DNA from: Spirosoma fluviale
GTDB taxonomy: Bacteria > Bacteroidota > Bacteroidia > Cytophagales > Spirosomataceae
Assembly: GCA_945901025.1 (NCBI GenBank)
Contig: CAMDJW010000001.1
Span: 338,723 to 402,722, forward strand
Length of the DNA: 64,000 bases
Reading direction: 5' to 3'
The notes beneath the pieces are model-generated. The model saw only the letters and a list, made by a program, of their open reading frames with translations. It searched no databases and was not told the DNA's origin. Shown here piece after piece: positions 27,387 to 35,595 of the stretch. Numbering within the stretch: the stretch's first letter is position 1; the number at the start of each line of letters is the position of its first letter. A program made the translations under genes and the position numbers.

Positions 27387-30017
27387 ATGACCTCATCTGA
27401 GATCCGCCAACAATTTTTAGATTTTTTTGCTTCAAAAGGACATTTAATTGTTCCTTCTGCTCCATTAATAGCAAAGAACGATCCTACTTTGTTATTTAAT
27501 AACTCAGGAATGGCTCAATTCAAGGATTTTTTCCTTGGAAATGGAACACCACCGTCTAAAAGAATTGCAGATACGCAAAAATGTCTTAGAGTTTCCGGAA
27601 AACACAATGACCTTGAAGATGTGGGCTTTGATACCTACCACCATACCATGTTTGAAATGTTGGGCAATTGGTCTTTCGGTGATTATTTCAAGAAAGAAGC
27701 ATTAACCTGGTCATGGGAGCTTTTAACAGAGGTTTTCAAATTGCCTAAGGATCGAATTTACGTATCCGTTTTTGAGGGAGATCAGAAAGATGGCGTGCCA
27801 TTCGATCAAGAAGCATTTGATCTTTGGAAAAATATCGTGGGTGAAGACCGAATTATCTTTGGAAATAAAAAAGATAATTTCTGGGAAATGGGAGAAACAG
27901 GTCCTTGTGGACCCTGTTCAGAAATACATATTGATTTAAGGGATCAAGCAGATGTAGATGCAATTTCAGGAAAAACATTAGTTAATGCCGATCACCCTCA
28001 GGTAATTGAAATTTGGAATAACGTATTTATGCAATTCGAAAGAATGGCTGATGGTTCACTAGTACCACTCCCGTCTAAGCATGTGGACACGGGTATGGGC
28101 TTTGAACGCTTGTGTATGGCGATTCAAGGTAAGCAATCCAATTACGATACGGATGTTTTTCAAGGCACCATACAAATACTTGCAGAGAAATTTGGTCAAA
28201 AATATGGCGAGTCCAAATGGCCAGATATTGCGATGCGCGTCATTGCCGACCACATAAGGGCGATTGCATTTTGTATTGCGGATGGCCAACTACCCTCCAA
28301 TACAAAGGCTGGATACGTCATTAGGCGAATTTTACGTCGGGCAGTTCGGTATGGATATACCTATCTGAATTTTAAGGAGCCCTTTTTACATTTATTAATT
28401 CCTTCTTTAGCACAACAATTTAAAGGAGTTTTTGACGAATTGATCGCACAGGAAGCTTTTGTGGCCAAAGTGATTTATGAGGAAGAATTATCTTTTCTAA
28501 GAACGTTATCCTCAGGGCTGATCCGATTAGATAATCTGATGGAAAAAGCACAAACCAATCAAATTAAAATTTTAAGTGGTGAAGAAGTTTTTGAACTAAA
28601 TGATACCTATGGATTTCCTATCGATTTAACTGCGTTAATTGCACGTGAAAATGGCATGGACATCGATGAGTCTGGGTATAACCAAGCACTCCAAGCACAA
28701 AAATTGAGATCCAGAAAAGATGCGGGCGCCAGTGCAGAAGATTGGGTATTTGTACATGATGGAGATGAAGTATCATTTGTTGGCTATGATGAAACAAAAG
28801 TCAATACACGCATATTAAAGTATCAAAAAACTCAAAATAAATCGGGTTTACAATATAAAGTAGTCCTAGAAATCACCCCATTTTACGCTGAATCAGGAGG
28901 CCAAGTAGGTGACTCAGGGTATTTAAATTTTTCCTCCAGGGCTAAAATCCAAGTGATTGACACCAAAAAAGAGAATGATTTAATTGTTCACATTGTCACC
29001 GATTCGGGTATCGAGCCATTGATCAATGAAGAATTGTCGGCAGAAATAGATGTCAGCCGGCGTAGAGTAATTACTCAAAATCATAGTTCAACACACTTAT
29101 TGCAAGCAGCACTTCAAGGAATTTTAGGAAAGCATGTGGGCCAAAAAGGAAGTTTGGTGAACGAAGAAATACTAAGATTCGATTTTTCGCATTTTCAAAA
29201 AGTAAGTGATGAGGAAATCAAGAAAATCGAATCCATCGTCAATGCTAAAATAGCTGAAAATATCCCACTATTAGAAGAAAGAAATGTACCTATTTCCCAA
29301 GCAAAAGACAAGGGTGCTATGGCGCTATTTGGTGAAAAATACGGAGATTTTGTACGTGTCATCACTTTTGACAAAAACTTTTCGGTGGAGCTTTGTGGGG
29401 GAACGCATGTTCCATCAACTGGCGAAATTGGTTTGTTTAAGATTATTTCAGAAAGTTCAGTGGCCACAGGAGTTCGCCGAATAGAAGCGATCACATCCAA
29501 AAAGGCCTATGAATTACTGAGTACACAAGAACAAATTTTGGATGAAATAGACCAATTACTTAAGTCCCCTAAAGACTTAGTTAAGGCCGTTGGCCAATTA
29601 ATCGAACAAAACACAAGTCTTCAAAAATCCATCTCTGCTTATCAGAATAAGGAAGTTGGCGACGTAAGGCAAGCATTAAAATCTAAAATTCAAAATAAAG
29701 ATGGAGTTGATTATATCATTCAGCAAATAGAAATCCCTTCGGCTGATGCTTTAAAAAACTTAGCCTTTGAGTTACAGTCTGAAAGCAACTCCATTTTTTG
29801 CTTCTTAGCTGCCGAAATTGACGGAAAAGCCAGTTTGGCATTAGCTATATCAAAAGAATTAACTGAGAAAAAATCATTCAATGCAGGTACGATTATTCGC
29901 GAGCTGGCGAAAGAAGTTCAAGGCGGAGGAGGAGGGCAAGCATTTTTAGCCACCGCTGGGGGGCAAAATCCGGATGGTATTAAGGCTGCTTTACAATTGG
30001 CTTTAACTTATTTATAA
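27387..30017 (+). CDS. alaS: Alanine--tRNA ligase
   Basis: Class II aminoacyl-tRNA synthetase charging tRNA-Ala. Order: catalytic domain starting IRQQFLDFFASKGH, then GNWSFGDYFKKEA and TGPCGPCSEIH; editing domain with zinc ligands in NHSSTHLLQAAL (about 570-581) and LCGGTHVPSTGEIG (about 670-683); C-terminal DHHA1-type domain ending with GGGGGQAFLATAGG. 876 residues is full length. pabB begins 2 bp downstream, so it heads an operon with pabB, pabC and a helicase gene. Confidence 0.98.
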   Translation: MTSSEIRQQFLDFFASKGHLIVPSAPLIAKNDPTLLFNNSGMAQFKDFFLGNGTPPSKRIADTQKCLRVSGKHNDLEDVGFDTYHHTMFEMLGNWSFGDYFKKEALTWSWELLTEVFKLPKDRIYVSVFEGDQKDGVPFDQEAFDLWKNIVGEDRIIFGNKKDNFWEMGETGPCGPCSEIHIDLRDQADVDAISGKTLVNADHPQVIEIWNNVFMQFERMADGSLVPLPSKHVDTGMGFERLCMAIQGKQSNYDTDVFQGTIQILAEKFGQKYGESKWPDIAMRVIADHIRAIAFCIADGQLPSNTKAGYVIRRILRRAVRYGYTYLNFKEPFLHLLIPSLAQQFKGVFDELIAQEAFVAKVIYEEELSFLRTLSSGLIRLDNLMEKAQTNQIKILSGEEVFELNDTYGFPIDLTALIARENGMDIDESGYNQALQAQKLRSRKDAGASAEDWVFVHDGDEVSFVGYDETKVNTRILKYQKTQNKSGLQYKVVLEITPFYAESGGQVGDSGYLNFSSRAKIQVIDTKKENDLIVHIVTDSGIEPLINEELSAEIDVSRRRVITQNHSSTHLLQAALQGILGKHVGQKGSLVNEEILRFDFSHFQKVSDEEIKKIESIVNAKIAENIPLLEERNVPISQAKDKGAMALFGEKYGDFVRVITFDKNFSVELCGGTHVPSTGEIGLFKIISESSVATGVRRIEAITSKKAYELLSTQEQILDEIDQLLKSPKDLVKAVGQLIEQNTSLQKSISAYQNKEVGDVRQALKSKIQNKDGVDYIIQQIEIPSADALKNLAFELQSESNSIFCFLAAEIDGKASLALAISKELTEKKSFNAGTIIRELAKEVQGGGGGQAFLATAGGQNPDGIKAALQLALTYL

Positions 30018-30019
30018 AC

Positions 30020-31000
30020 ATGAATTCAGCTATCCCATGGATGTCATTTGAGCAGGTTTGCGCTAGAATGGATGAAATGGGAAAAAGTAATCATCCTTTC
30101 CTATTTTTCGTGGATTATAAAGCTGAATCGGGTTGGATCGGTACTCCCAGCGAAGCCCAAGCATTAGGGATAAAGTATGAAATAGGATCAAATAAAATAG
30201 CAGCAAAGTCTGAAAAAAAACCTATTTTTAATAAAACCCCCATTTCAGAAGCAAGCTATTTGGAAAAATTCAATCAAGTCCAAAGAGCTATTCAACGGGG
30301 CGATTCTTTTTTAATCAATCTAACTGCCCAGACTCAAATTGAATCCAATTTGACTATTGAAGAAATTTATACCATTGCTCAAGCTCGATATAAACTATTA
30401 GTTCCGCAATTTTTTACTGTTTTCTCACCCGAATGTTTTATTCAAATTGAAGCGAATAAAATTAAATCTTTTCCGATGAAGGGTACATTAGCGGTAGTAA
30501 ATCATTCGAGCCCAGATAATTTAATTAATGACGTAAAAGAGCAAGCTGAACATGCGACGATTGTTGACCTTATCCGAAATGACTTAAGCCAAGTGGCCTT
30601 CCCAATCCAAGTGGAAAAGTATAAGTTTATCGATCAGGTTAAAACCCATGAAGGTGATTTATGGCAGATGTCTTCCTTAATTTCTGGAGAATTATTAGAT
30701 GAATTTAAGGGGCATTTTGGAAGGATTTTGCGCCAACTTCTACCCGCCGGGTCAATATCGGGGGCTCCTAAAACCTCCACTTTAAGGATAATCGAAGAGG
30801 TTGAGGCTTATTCAAGAGGTTTTTATACAGGAATCATGGGACTTTTCGACGGTCATTTATTTGATTCTGGGGTAATGATTCGGTATATCGAAATAACAGA
30901 AAATACCATGACCTATAAAAGTGGTGGGGGTATTACCGTTTTTTCTGAAGCTAAAAAAGAGTATCAAGAATTAATTCAAAAAGTATATCTTCCCTTTTAA
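30020..31000 (+). CDS. pabB: Aminodeoxychorismate synthase component I (chorismate-binding)
   Basis: Converts chorismate, with ammonia from a PabA partner, to 4-amino-4-deoxychorismate for folate. The chorismate-binding domain shows FPMKGT (about 153-158), ATIVDLIRNDLSQVA, and the C-terminal GAPKTSTLRIIEEVEAYSRG plus GGGITVFSEAKKEYQE. It is short (326 residues) because the N-terminal regulatory-like part of TrpE/PabB is missing, as in other short PabB proteins. pabC follows 1 bp later, which decides PabB over TrpE. No pabA is seen in the window. Confidence 0.9.
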   Translation: MNSAIPWMSFEQVCARMDEMGKSNHPFLFFVDYKAESGWIGTPSEAQALGIKYEIGSNKIAAKSEKKPIFNKTPISEASYLEKFNQVQRAIQRGDSFLINLTAQTQIESNLTIEEIYTIAQARYKLLVPQFFTVFSPECFIQIEANKIKSFPMKGTLAVVNHSSPDNLINDVKEQAEHATIVDLIRNDLSQVAFPIQVEKYKFIDQVKTHEGDLWQMSSLISGELLDEFKGHFGRILRQLLPAGSISGAPKTSTLRIIEEVEAYSRGFYTGIMGLFDGHLFDSGVMIRYIEITENTMTYKSGGGITVFSEAKKEYQELIQKVYLPF

Positions 31001-31001
31001 T

Positions 31002-31601
31002 ATGTTTTCATTTTTAGAAACAATTTGTGTTGAAAATGGTGCATTGAAATATATGAACTACCACCAAAAAAGAGTGAATAATACTTTTGATTCAATCTAT
31101 TCAGGAATAGCACCATTTGACCTAAAAAAAGCATTCAATAATCAAAATATTCCTTCCATGGGAATGTATAGAGCGCGCGTTATTTACGAAGAGCAAATAA
31201 AGTCCATTGAATTTATTCCCTATCAAGAGAAAAAAATAGCTTCTTTAAGGGTGGTAAATACGGGTGAATTCGACTATGGGTTCAAATGGGCTGATCGATC
31301 CTATTTTGAACATACCCTTACTGAGAACAACGAGGTAGACGAAGTAATATTTGAATTAGATGGCAAAATTCAAGATTGTACCATAGCCAATCTCGCTTTT
31401 TTAAAAGATGGAATATGGTATACACCTAAAAATCCGATGCACTGGGGAACGACCCGCGCTAGGTTAATTGACGAAAATAAAATTCAGGAAACTGATATTT
31501 TAGTAGATGAATTACCCACTTACACCCATATTTGTTTGATTAACGTGTTTAGAGAATTGAGTTTAGTTAAATCACTTTCGGTTTCAGCTGCTATTTTGTA
31601 A
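31002..31601 (+). CDS. pabC: Aminotransferase class IV / 4-amino-4-deoxychorismate lyase
   Basis: PLP enzyme releasing pyruvate from aminodeoxychorismate to give p-aminobenzoate. The 199-residue chain is short for the class but keeps the pattern: Lys in YGFKWADRSYFEHTL (about 91-105), the acidic VDEVIFELDGKIQDCTIANL segment (about 112-131) and a late GTTRARLI. Position 1 bp after pabB supports the PabC call over a branched-chain aminotransferase. Confidence 0.85.
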   Translation: MFSFLETICVENGALKYMNYHQKRVNNTFDSIYSGIAPFDLKKAFNNQNIPSMGMYRARVIYEEQIKSIEFIPYQEKKIASLRVVNTGEFDYGFKWADRSYFEHTLTENNEVDEVIFELDGKIQDCTIANLAFLKDGIWYTPKNPMHWGTTRARLIDENKIQETDILVDELPTYTHICLINVFRELSLVKSLSVSAAIL

Positions 31602-31620
31602 ATTCGATTAATCTAATAAA

Positions 31621-33054
31621 ATGAGCTCAAGCAAAAGTCCTTCCTTTCTCTTACATCAAAAATTCCCCTTTGAGCCTACACCCTCCCAAGTCCAACTATT
31701 TGAAAAATTAAGTGGCTTTATCTTGAATCAAGATGAATGGGCTCCCTTAACTTTTATCATTAAAGGATATGCAGGAACAGGGAAAACAACGGTTATATCG
31801 ACCTTAATCAAAGTGCTAGGTTCATTTGAATATAAGACTCAATTAATTGCTCCTACAGGTAGGGCGGCAAAGGTAATGGCTAATTATTCTAAAAAGAAAG
31901 CCAGTACAATTCATAAAAAAATCTATCGCCAAGTAAGTAATCCAAGTTCTGGAACACTCACTTTTCAACGAATGAATAATTATGCCACAAACACAGTTTT
32001 CATTGTAGATGAGGCATCGATGATTACAGATGAAGCTGAGTTTGGTTTCAATAGCCTATTGACTGATTTAATTGAATATGTATTTACCAATCCAGAGAAT
32101 GGACATAATGGGAATAAACTCATTTTTGTGGGTGACACGGCCCAACTTCCTCCCGTGGGTAAATCGCTTTCTCCAGCCTTATCGAAAGAATACATTAGCC
32201 AAGAATTTCACATGGAAGTTATGGAGCATGAATTAATCGATGTCATGCGCCAAGATTCACAATCTGGTATTCTATTTAACGCAACCGCTCTACGCCTATT
32301 ATTGAATGAAAAATCAACTCAAATAAAGTTCAATACAGCTTCTTTCAAAGATTTCTTTCGAATGACCGGAGAAAAAATGGAAGATGGCATGCACTATGCG
32401 TTTCGAAAATTTGGCAAAGAGAATACCATCCTTTTAACGCGATCCAATAAAAGTGCCGTGATGTACAATCAATTTGTTAGGCGAACCATTTTATATCAAG
32501 AAGATGAAATTTCGAGTGGCGATTTATTGATGATTGTCCGAAATAATTACCATTGGTTAGACGAAGACTCCCCCGCTGGTTTTTTAGCGAATGGTGATTT
32601 TGTGGAAGTGATGAAAATCAAAAAAGAAGAGGAAATGCACGGTTTCCGATTTTTACAAGTTTCATTAAGGCTTTGTGATTATGAGGAACATCCAGAGGTA
32701 GAAGCCAAAATTTTATTAGATACCTTACATTCCTCGGAATCCGCTCTAGGGAAAGAAGGAAATAAAAAATTGTATGACTCTGTATGTGAGGATTATGCGC
32801 ACCTGAGTAAAAAGAAAGAGCGAATGGAGGCGATCAAAAAAGACCCCTATTTGAATGCGCTACAAGTAAAATTTGCCTACGCATTAACCTGCCATAAATC
32901 TCAAGGTGGCCAGTGGGGCGCTGTTTTTGTAGACCAAGGATATTTAAAAGAGGATCAAATCGATGCGGAGTATATTCGTTGGCTTTACACGGCGATTACT
33001 CGTTCCACGCATGAATTGTTTTTGGTCAATTTCCATGAGCGGTTTTTTGATTAA
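31621..33054 (+). CDS. RecD-like DNA helicase / AAA ATPase
   Basis: SF1 helicase-like protein of 477 residues with the order TPSQVQLFEKL (Q-motif region), Walker A GYAGTGKTT (about 49-57), LIAPTGRAAKVM (motif Ia), Walker B FIVDEASM, a motif with VGDTAQLPPVG (III), and the C-terminal UvrD-like segment FAYALTCHKSQGGQWGAVFVD with WLYTAITRS (VI). It resembles RecD2/ExoV-alpha-like proteins found singly in Bacteroidota. It is 19 bp after pabC and likely shares that transcript. Role in repair or recombination is inferred. Confidence 0.9.
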   Translation: MSSSKSPSFLLHQKFPFEPTPSQVQLFEKLSGFILNQDEWAPLTFIIKGYAGTGKTTVISTLIKVLGSFEYKTQLIAPTGRAAKVMANYSKKKASTIHKKIYRQVSNPSSGTLTFQRMNNYATNTVFIVDEASMITDEAEFGFNSLLTDLIEYVFTNPENGHNGNKLIFVGDTAQLPPVGKSLSPALSKEYISQEFHMEVMEHELIDVMRQDSQSGILFNATALRLLLNEKSTQIKFNTASFKDFFRMTGEKMEDGMHYAFRKFGKENTILLTRSNKSAVMYNQFVRRTILYQEDEISSGDLLMIVRNNYHWLDEDSPAGFLANGDFVEVMKIKKEEEMHGFRFLQVSLRLCDYEEHPEVEAKILLDTLHSSESALGKEGNKKLYDSVCEDYAHLSKKKERMEAIKKDPYLNALQVKFAYALTCHKSQGGQWGAVFVDQGYLKEDQIDAEYIRWLYTAITRSTHELFLVNFHERFFD

Positions 33055-33057
33055 ATC

Positions 33058-33228
33058 ATGGTTTTAGCCATGAAATCATTTATAAAATCCATGATGGGTA
33101 AAGCGATTAAGCAAATTGTACTTGATGCTATTCAAAAAATCTTAGAAGAATCCCAATCGCAAAAAGAAAACATTTACTTACAAATCAGCTTGCAACAATT
33201 AGAGCTCTTAAAAATCAAAGGGTTATAA
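33058..33228 (+). CDS. Small hypothetical protein (56 aa)
   Basis: Open frame starting 3 bp after the helicase stop: MVLAMKSFIKSMMGKAIKQI at the start and a helical Glu/Gln/Leu-rich second half ending LELLKIKGL. An alternative start is the Met at residue 5. It has no recognised domain. Tight spacing suggests translational coupling to the helicase gene, but a chance ORF is possible. It converges with ald at a 10-bp distance. Confidence 0.4.
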   Translation: MVLAMKSFIKSMMGKAIKQIVLDAIQKILEESQSQKENIYLQISLQQLELLKIKGL

Positions 33229-33238
33229 ATTTTGGGAA

Positions 33239-34324
33239 TTATAAATTAAACGAAGCGGCCAAACCGGGATGAAATAATTTTCCTTCGTAGATCGTCAATC
33301 CTTTATTTAATGCTTCATTCGACGTACTGGCATCTTGCCAACCCAAATTAGCTAGTAGTTGGATATAGGGCAAAGTTGCCTGAGTTAAGGCTAAAGTAGA
33401 TGTTTGTGGCACTGCACCCGGCATATTCGCTACACAATAATGCAATATTCCATCTATTTCATACACTGGATTTTCATGGGTGGTGGGTTTACAGGTTTCG
33501 ATACATCCTCCTTGATCGACGGCTACATCAACTAACACAGTTCCCGCTTCCATTTTCCTTAAATCTTCCTTTTTAATCAATTGCGGCGCTTTTGACCCAT
33601 GCAATAAAACAGCTCCGATCAATAAATCAACATGAGGTAAATGACTCTGAATAGCATGAGAAGTGGCAAATTGCGTGTGGACATTAGCCGGTAAGACTTC
33701 GTCTAAATACCGTAAACGAGATAAATTAGTATCCATGATCGTTACATTGGCTCCTAAACCGGCGGCCATTTTGGCTGCTTGCGTACCGACCACTCCCCCT
33801 CCTAAAATTAATACATGAGCAGGCTGGACTCCTGGAACACCGCCCAACATCTTTCCTTTTCCACCCTGTGGCTTTCCTAGATAATAGGCGCCCACTTGGA
33901 CCGCCATACGACCAGCTACTTCAGACATAGGAATTAAAAGAGGTAATGTTCGATCAGATAACTCAACAGATTCGTAAGCAAAGCAAATGGCCTTTGACCT
34001 GAGCATTGCCTCAGTTAATTCACGTGAAGCTGCAAAATGAAAATAGGTGAAAATGATTTGACCATTTTTGATTAAATCATATTCAACGGCAAGAGGCTCT
34101 TTAACTTTTACAATTAGATCTGCAGCAGCATAAACTTCTGCCGCAGTGGGCAATATACTGGCTCCTTCATGCGCATACATTTCATCTGTGAATCCAGAAC
34201 CTAAACCCGCGTTCGTTTCGATCCAGATTTGATGACCATCTTTTTGTAACGCATGAACTCCGGCTGGGCTTAGGCCAACACGGAACTCCTGATTTTTTAT
34301 TTCCTTAGGGATACCAATATTCAT
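33239..34324 (-). CDS. ald: Alanine dehydrogenase
   Basis: NAD-dependent interconversion of L-alanine with pyruvate and ammonium. The start chosen is the ATG at 34324 (protein MNIGIPKEIKNQEFRVGLSP), giving 361 residues; an upstream in-frame ATG at 34378 adds 18 residues that do not belong to the family. Conserved parts are VKVKEPL, SEVAGRMAVQVGAYYL, and the Rossmann motif ILGGGVVGTQAAKMA; KPTTHENPVYEIDGI lies near the end. The divergent Lrp-type regulator and the palindrome at 34455-34477 point to Lrp control, as known for ald in other bacteria (inference here). Confidence 0.95.
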   Translation of the reverse strand: MNIGIPKEIKNQEFRVGLSPAGVHALQKDGHQIWIETNAGLGSGFTDEMYAHEGASILPTAAEVYAAADLIVKVKEPLAVEYDLIKNGQIIFTYFHFAASRELTEAMLRSKAICFAYESVELSDRTLPLLIPMSEVAGRMAVQVGAYYLGKPQGGKGKMLGGVPGVQPAHVLILGGGVVGTQAAKMAAGLGANVTIMDTNLSRLRYLDEVLPANVHTQFATSHAIQSHLPHVDLLIGAVLLHGSKAPQLIKKEDLRKMEAGTVLVDVAVDQGGCIETCKPTTHENPVYEIDGILHYCVANMPGAVPQTSTLALTQATLPYIQLLANLGWQDASTSNEALNKGLTIYEGKLFHPGLAASFNL

Positions 34325-34397
34325 AATTTCAAGGTAAAATAGAAAAGCCAACGAATTAAATTCGCTGGCCTTTTCCAATGATGAAGAATAATAGATA

Positions 34398-34405
34398 CAA
34401 ATATA
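34398..34405 (-). promoter_or_regulatory. Candidate ald promoter -7 element (TATATTTG)
   Basis: Perfect TAnnTTTG on the minus strand, about 74 bp before the ald ATG. No -33 TTG at normal spacing, which would suit an activator-dependent promoter. The palindrome at 34455-34477 lies 50-80 bp upstream of it. Confidence 0.5.
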
Positions 34406-34454
34406 TGATTTACAATAAAATATTTTGTGTTAATTCATTTAATAAGTAAATAAA

Positions 34455-34477
34455 CTGATAATTATCATAATTATCAG
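34455..34477. promoter_or_regulatory. Perfect palindrome between ald and lrp, likely operator
   Basis: CTGATAATTA at 34455-34464, spacer TCA, TAATTATCAG at 34468-34477: a perfect 10-bp inverted repeat in the 202-bp gap between ald and the divergent Lrp gene. AT-rich palindromes of about this size are typical Lrp/AsnC sites, so it is the likely operator for one or both genes. Confidence 0.65.
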
Positions 34478-34526
34478 AAAATATTACTAATTTTAGGATT
34501 ATTTATTTCAAAAAACAGAAAAGATT

Positions 34527-34997
34527 ATGGCTATAAAATCCGCTTTAGATGCTTTGGATATTAAAATTTTGAAAATTTTACAGAATAATAGCCAACATAC
34601 GCTTAAAGATATCGCTGAACAGGTTAATTTATCGTTGAGTCCGACACATGACCGAATAAAGCGACTGGAAATGGATGGATATATCAAAGGATATGTAGGT
34701 ATTTTAAATCGAAAAAAATTGAATCTAGGATTAATGGTACATTGCCAAGTGACTCTAGAGAAACAAAATAGAAGCAACTTTTCCGAATTCGAAAAATCAA
34801 TTAAGGAGTTTCCTGAAGTAATATCATGTCATTTGGTTTCAGGAAACTTTGATTACTATTTGAATGTGATCAGTGAAGATGTGGAGAGTTACAACCGTTT
34901 TTATCAGGAAAAACTAGCTGTTTTACCATCGGTAGCTCATATTAGTTCGTTATTTGTCATGGATGAAATTAAAACAACGACATCGCTTCCCTTGTAA
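34527..34997 (+). CDS. Lrp/AsnC-family transcriptional regulator
   Basis: 156-residue protein with an N-terminal winged helix (ALDALDIKILKILQNNSQHT, then LKDIAEQVNLSLSPTHDRIKRLE, about 1-50) and a C-terminal RAM effector domain (VISCHLVSGNFDYYLNV, about 90-106). Members bind amino acids and form octamers. Placement next to ald suggests alanine or branched-chain amino acids as effector and ald as target. Ends 28 bp before the tmRNA gene. Confidence 0.93.
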   Translation: MAIKSALDALDIKILKILQNNSQHTLKDIAEQVNLSLSPTHDRIKRLEMDGYIKGYVGILNRKKLNLGLMVHCQVTLEKQNRSNFSEFEKSIKEFPEVISCHLVSGNFDYYLNVISEDVESYNRFYQEKLAVLPSVAHISSLFVMDEIKTTTSLPL

Positions 34998-35005
34998 ATA
35001 TTTCG

Positions 35006-35013
35006 TATCTTTG
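35006..35013 (+). promoter_or_regulatory. ssrA promoter -7 element (TATCTTTG)
   Basis: Perfect TAnnTTTG 13 bp before the first paired base of mature tmRNA. A -33 TTG at the normal distance is not obvious. Confidence 0.65.
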
Positions 35014-35025
35014 TCCACCTTTTAT

Positions 35026-35395
35026 GGGGTCGACCGGTTTTGACAGCTTTAGCAGTCTGGTTGTAAGCACGTCGGGAGTTGTAGGCATTTCCTGTTAAAA
35101 AAACCTTCGAATTATAGCTGGCAATACACAGTATGCCATGGCTGCCTAATCTGATAGATTAGCCAATTTGCCATCGTCCGGCCTCTTCCAAACTCTGCCG
35201 AGGAGGATTTCTGGGCGTCGACATGCAGAGTCGATCATTAAGATTTTACTAATTAATGATTAGTATCCAGTAAATAAGTGTTAGGTAAGGTCTGATTTGA
35301 ACCTATTTAACATCGAAAATGAATCAAATCTAAACGTGTAGAAGGCAATTTTACTCTAGGTTTGGACGAGGGTTCGAATCCCTCCGACTCCACCA
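35026..35395 (+). ncRNA. ssrA: Transfer-messenger RNA (tmRNA)
   Basis: Rescues ribosomes stalled on damaged mRNA. The 5' end GGGGTCGACCGGTTTTGACAG and the 3' end GGTTCGAATCCCTCCGACTCCACCA form a tRNA-like domain: GGGGTCG pairs with CGACTCC over seven positions including one G-U, and CCA is encoded. The tag reading frame GCT GGC AAT ACA CAG TAT GCC ATG GCT GCC TAA (35117-35149) encodes AGNTQYAMAA, ending like other Bacteroidota tags (YAMAA/YALAA). Total 370 nt, one-piece form. SmpB is not in this window. Confidence 0.97.
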
Positions 35396-35420
35396 GATTA
35401 AATTTTACTGATCAAAATTA

Positions 35421-35451
35421 CTCGCCTTGCTAAATGCAAGGCGAGTTTATT
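35421..35451 (+). terminator. Terminator after tmRNA
   Basis: 10-bp perfect stem CTCGCCTTGC / GCAAGGCGAG with loop TAAAT, followed by TTTATT. The T run is short, but the stem is strong. Confidence 0.75.
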
Positions 35452-35595
35452 GAACGGAAGTAATTAATAATTAAAATCAATCTTAATTTCAAAAAGATCG
35501 AATAGGCCGATCATCCTTTTTGCAAAACCCATATCGATAGATATTTCTTAACAAATTCGTGTTTTTTATATAAATTGAAACTTAAATATTACACT

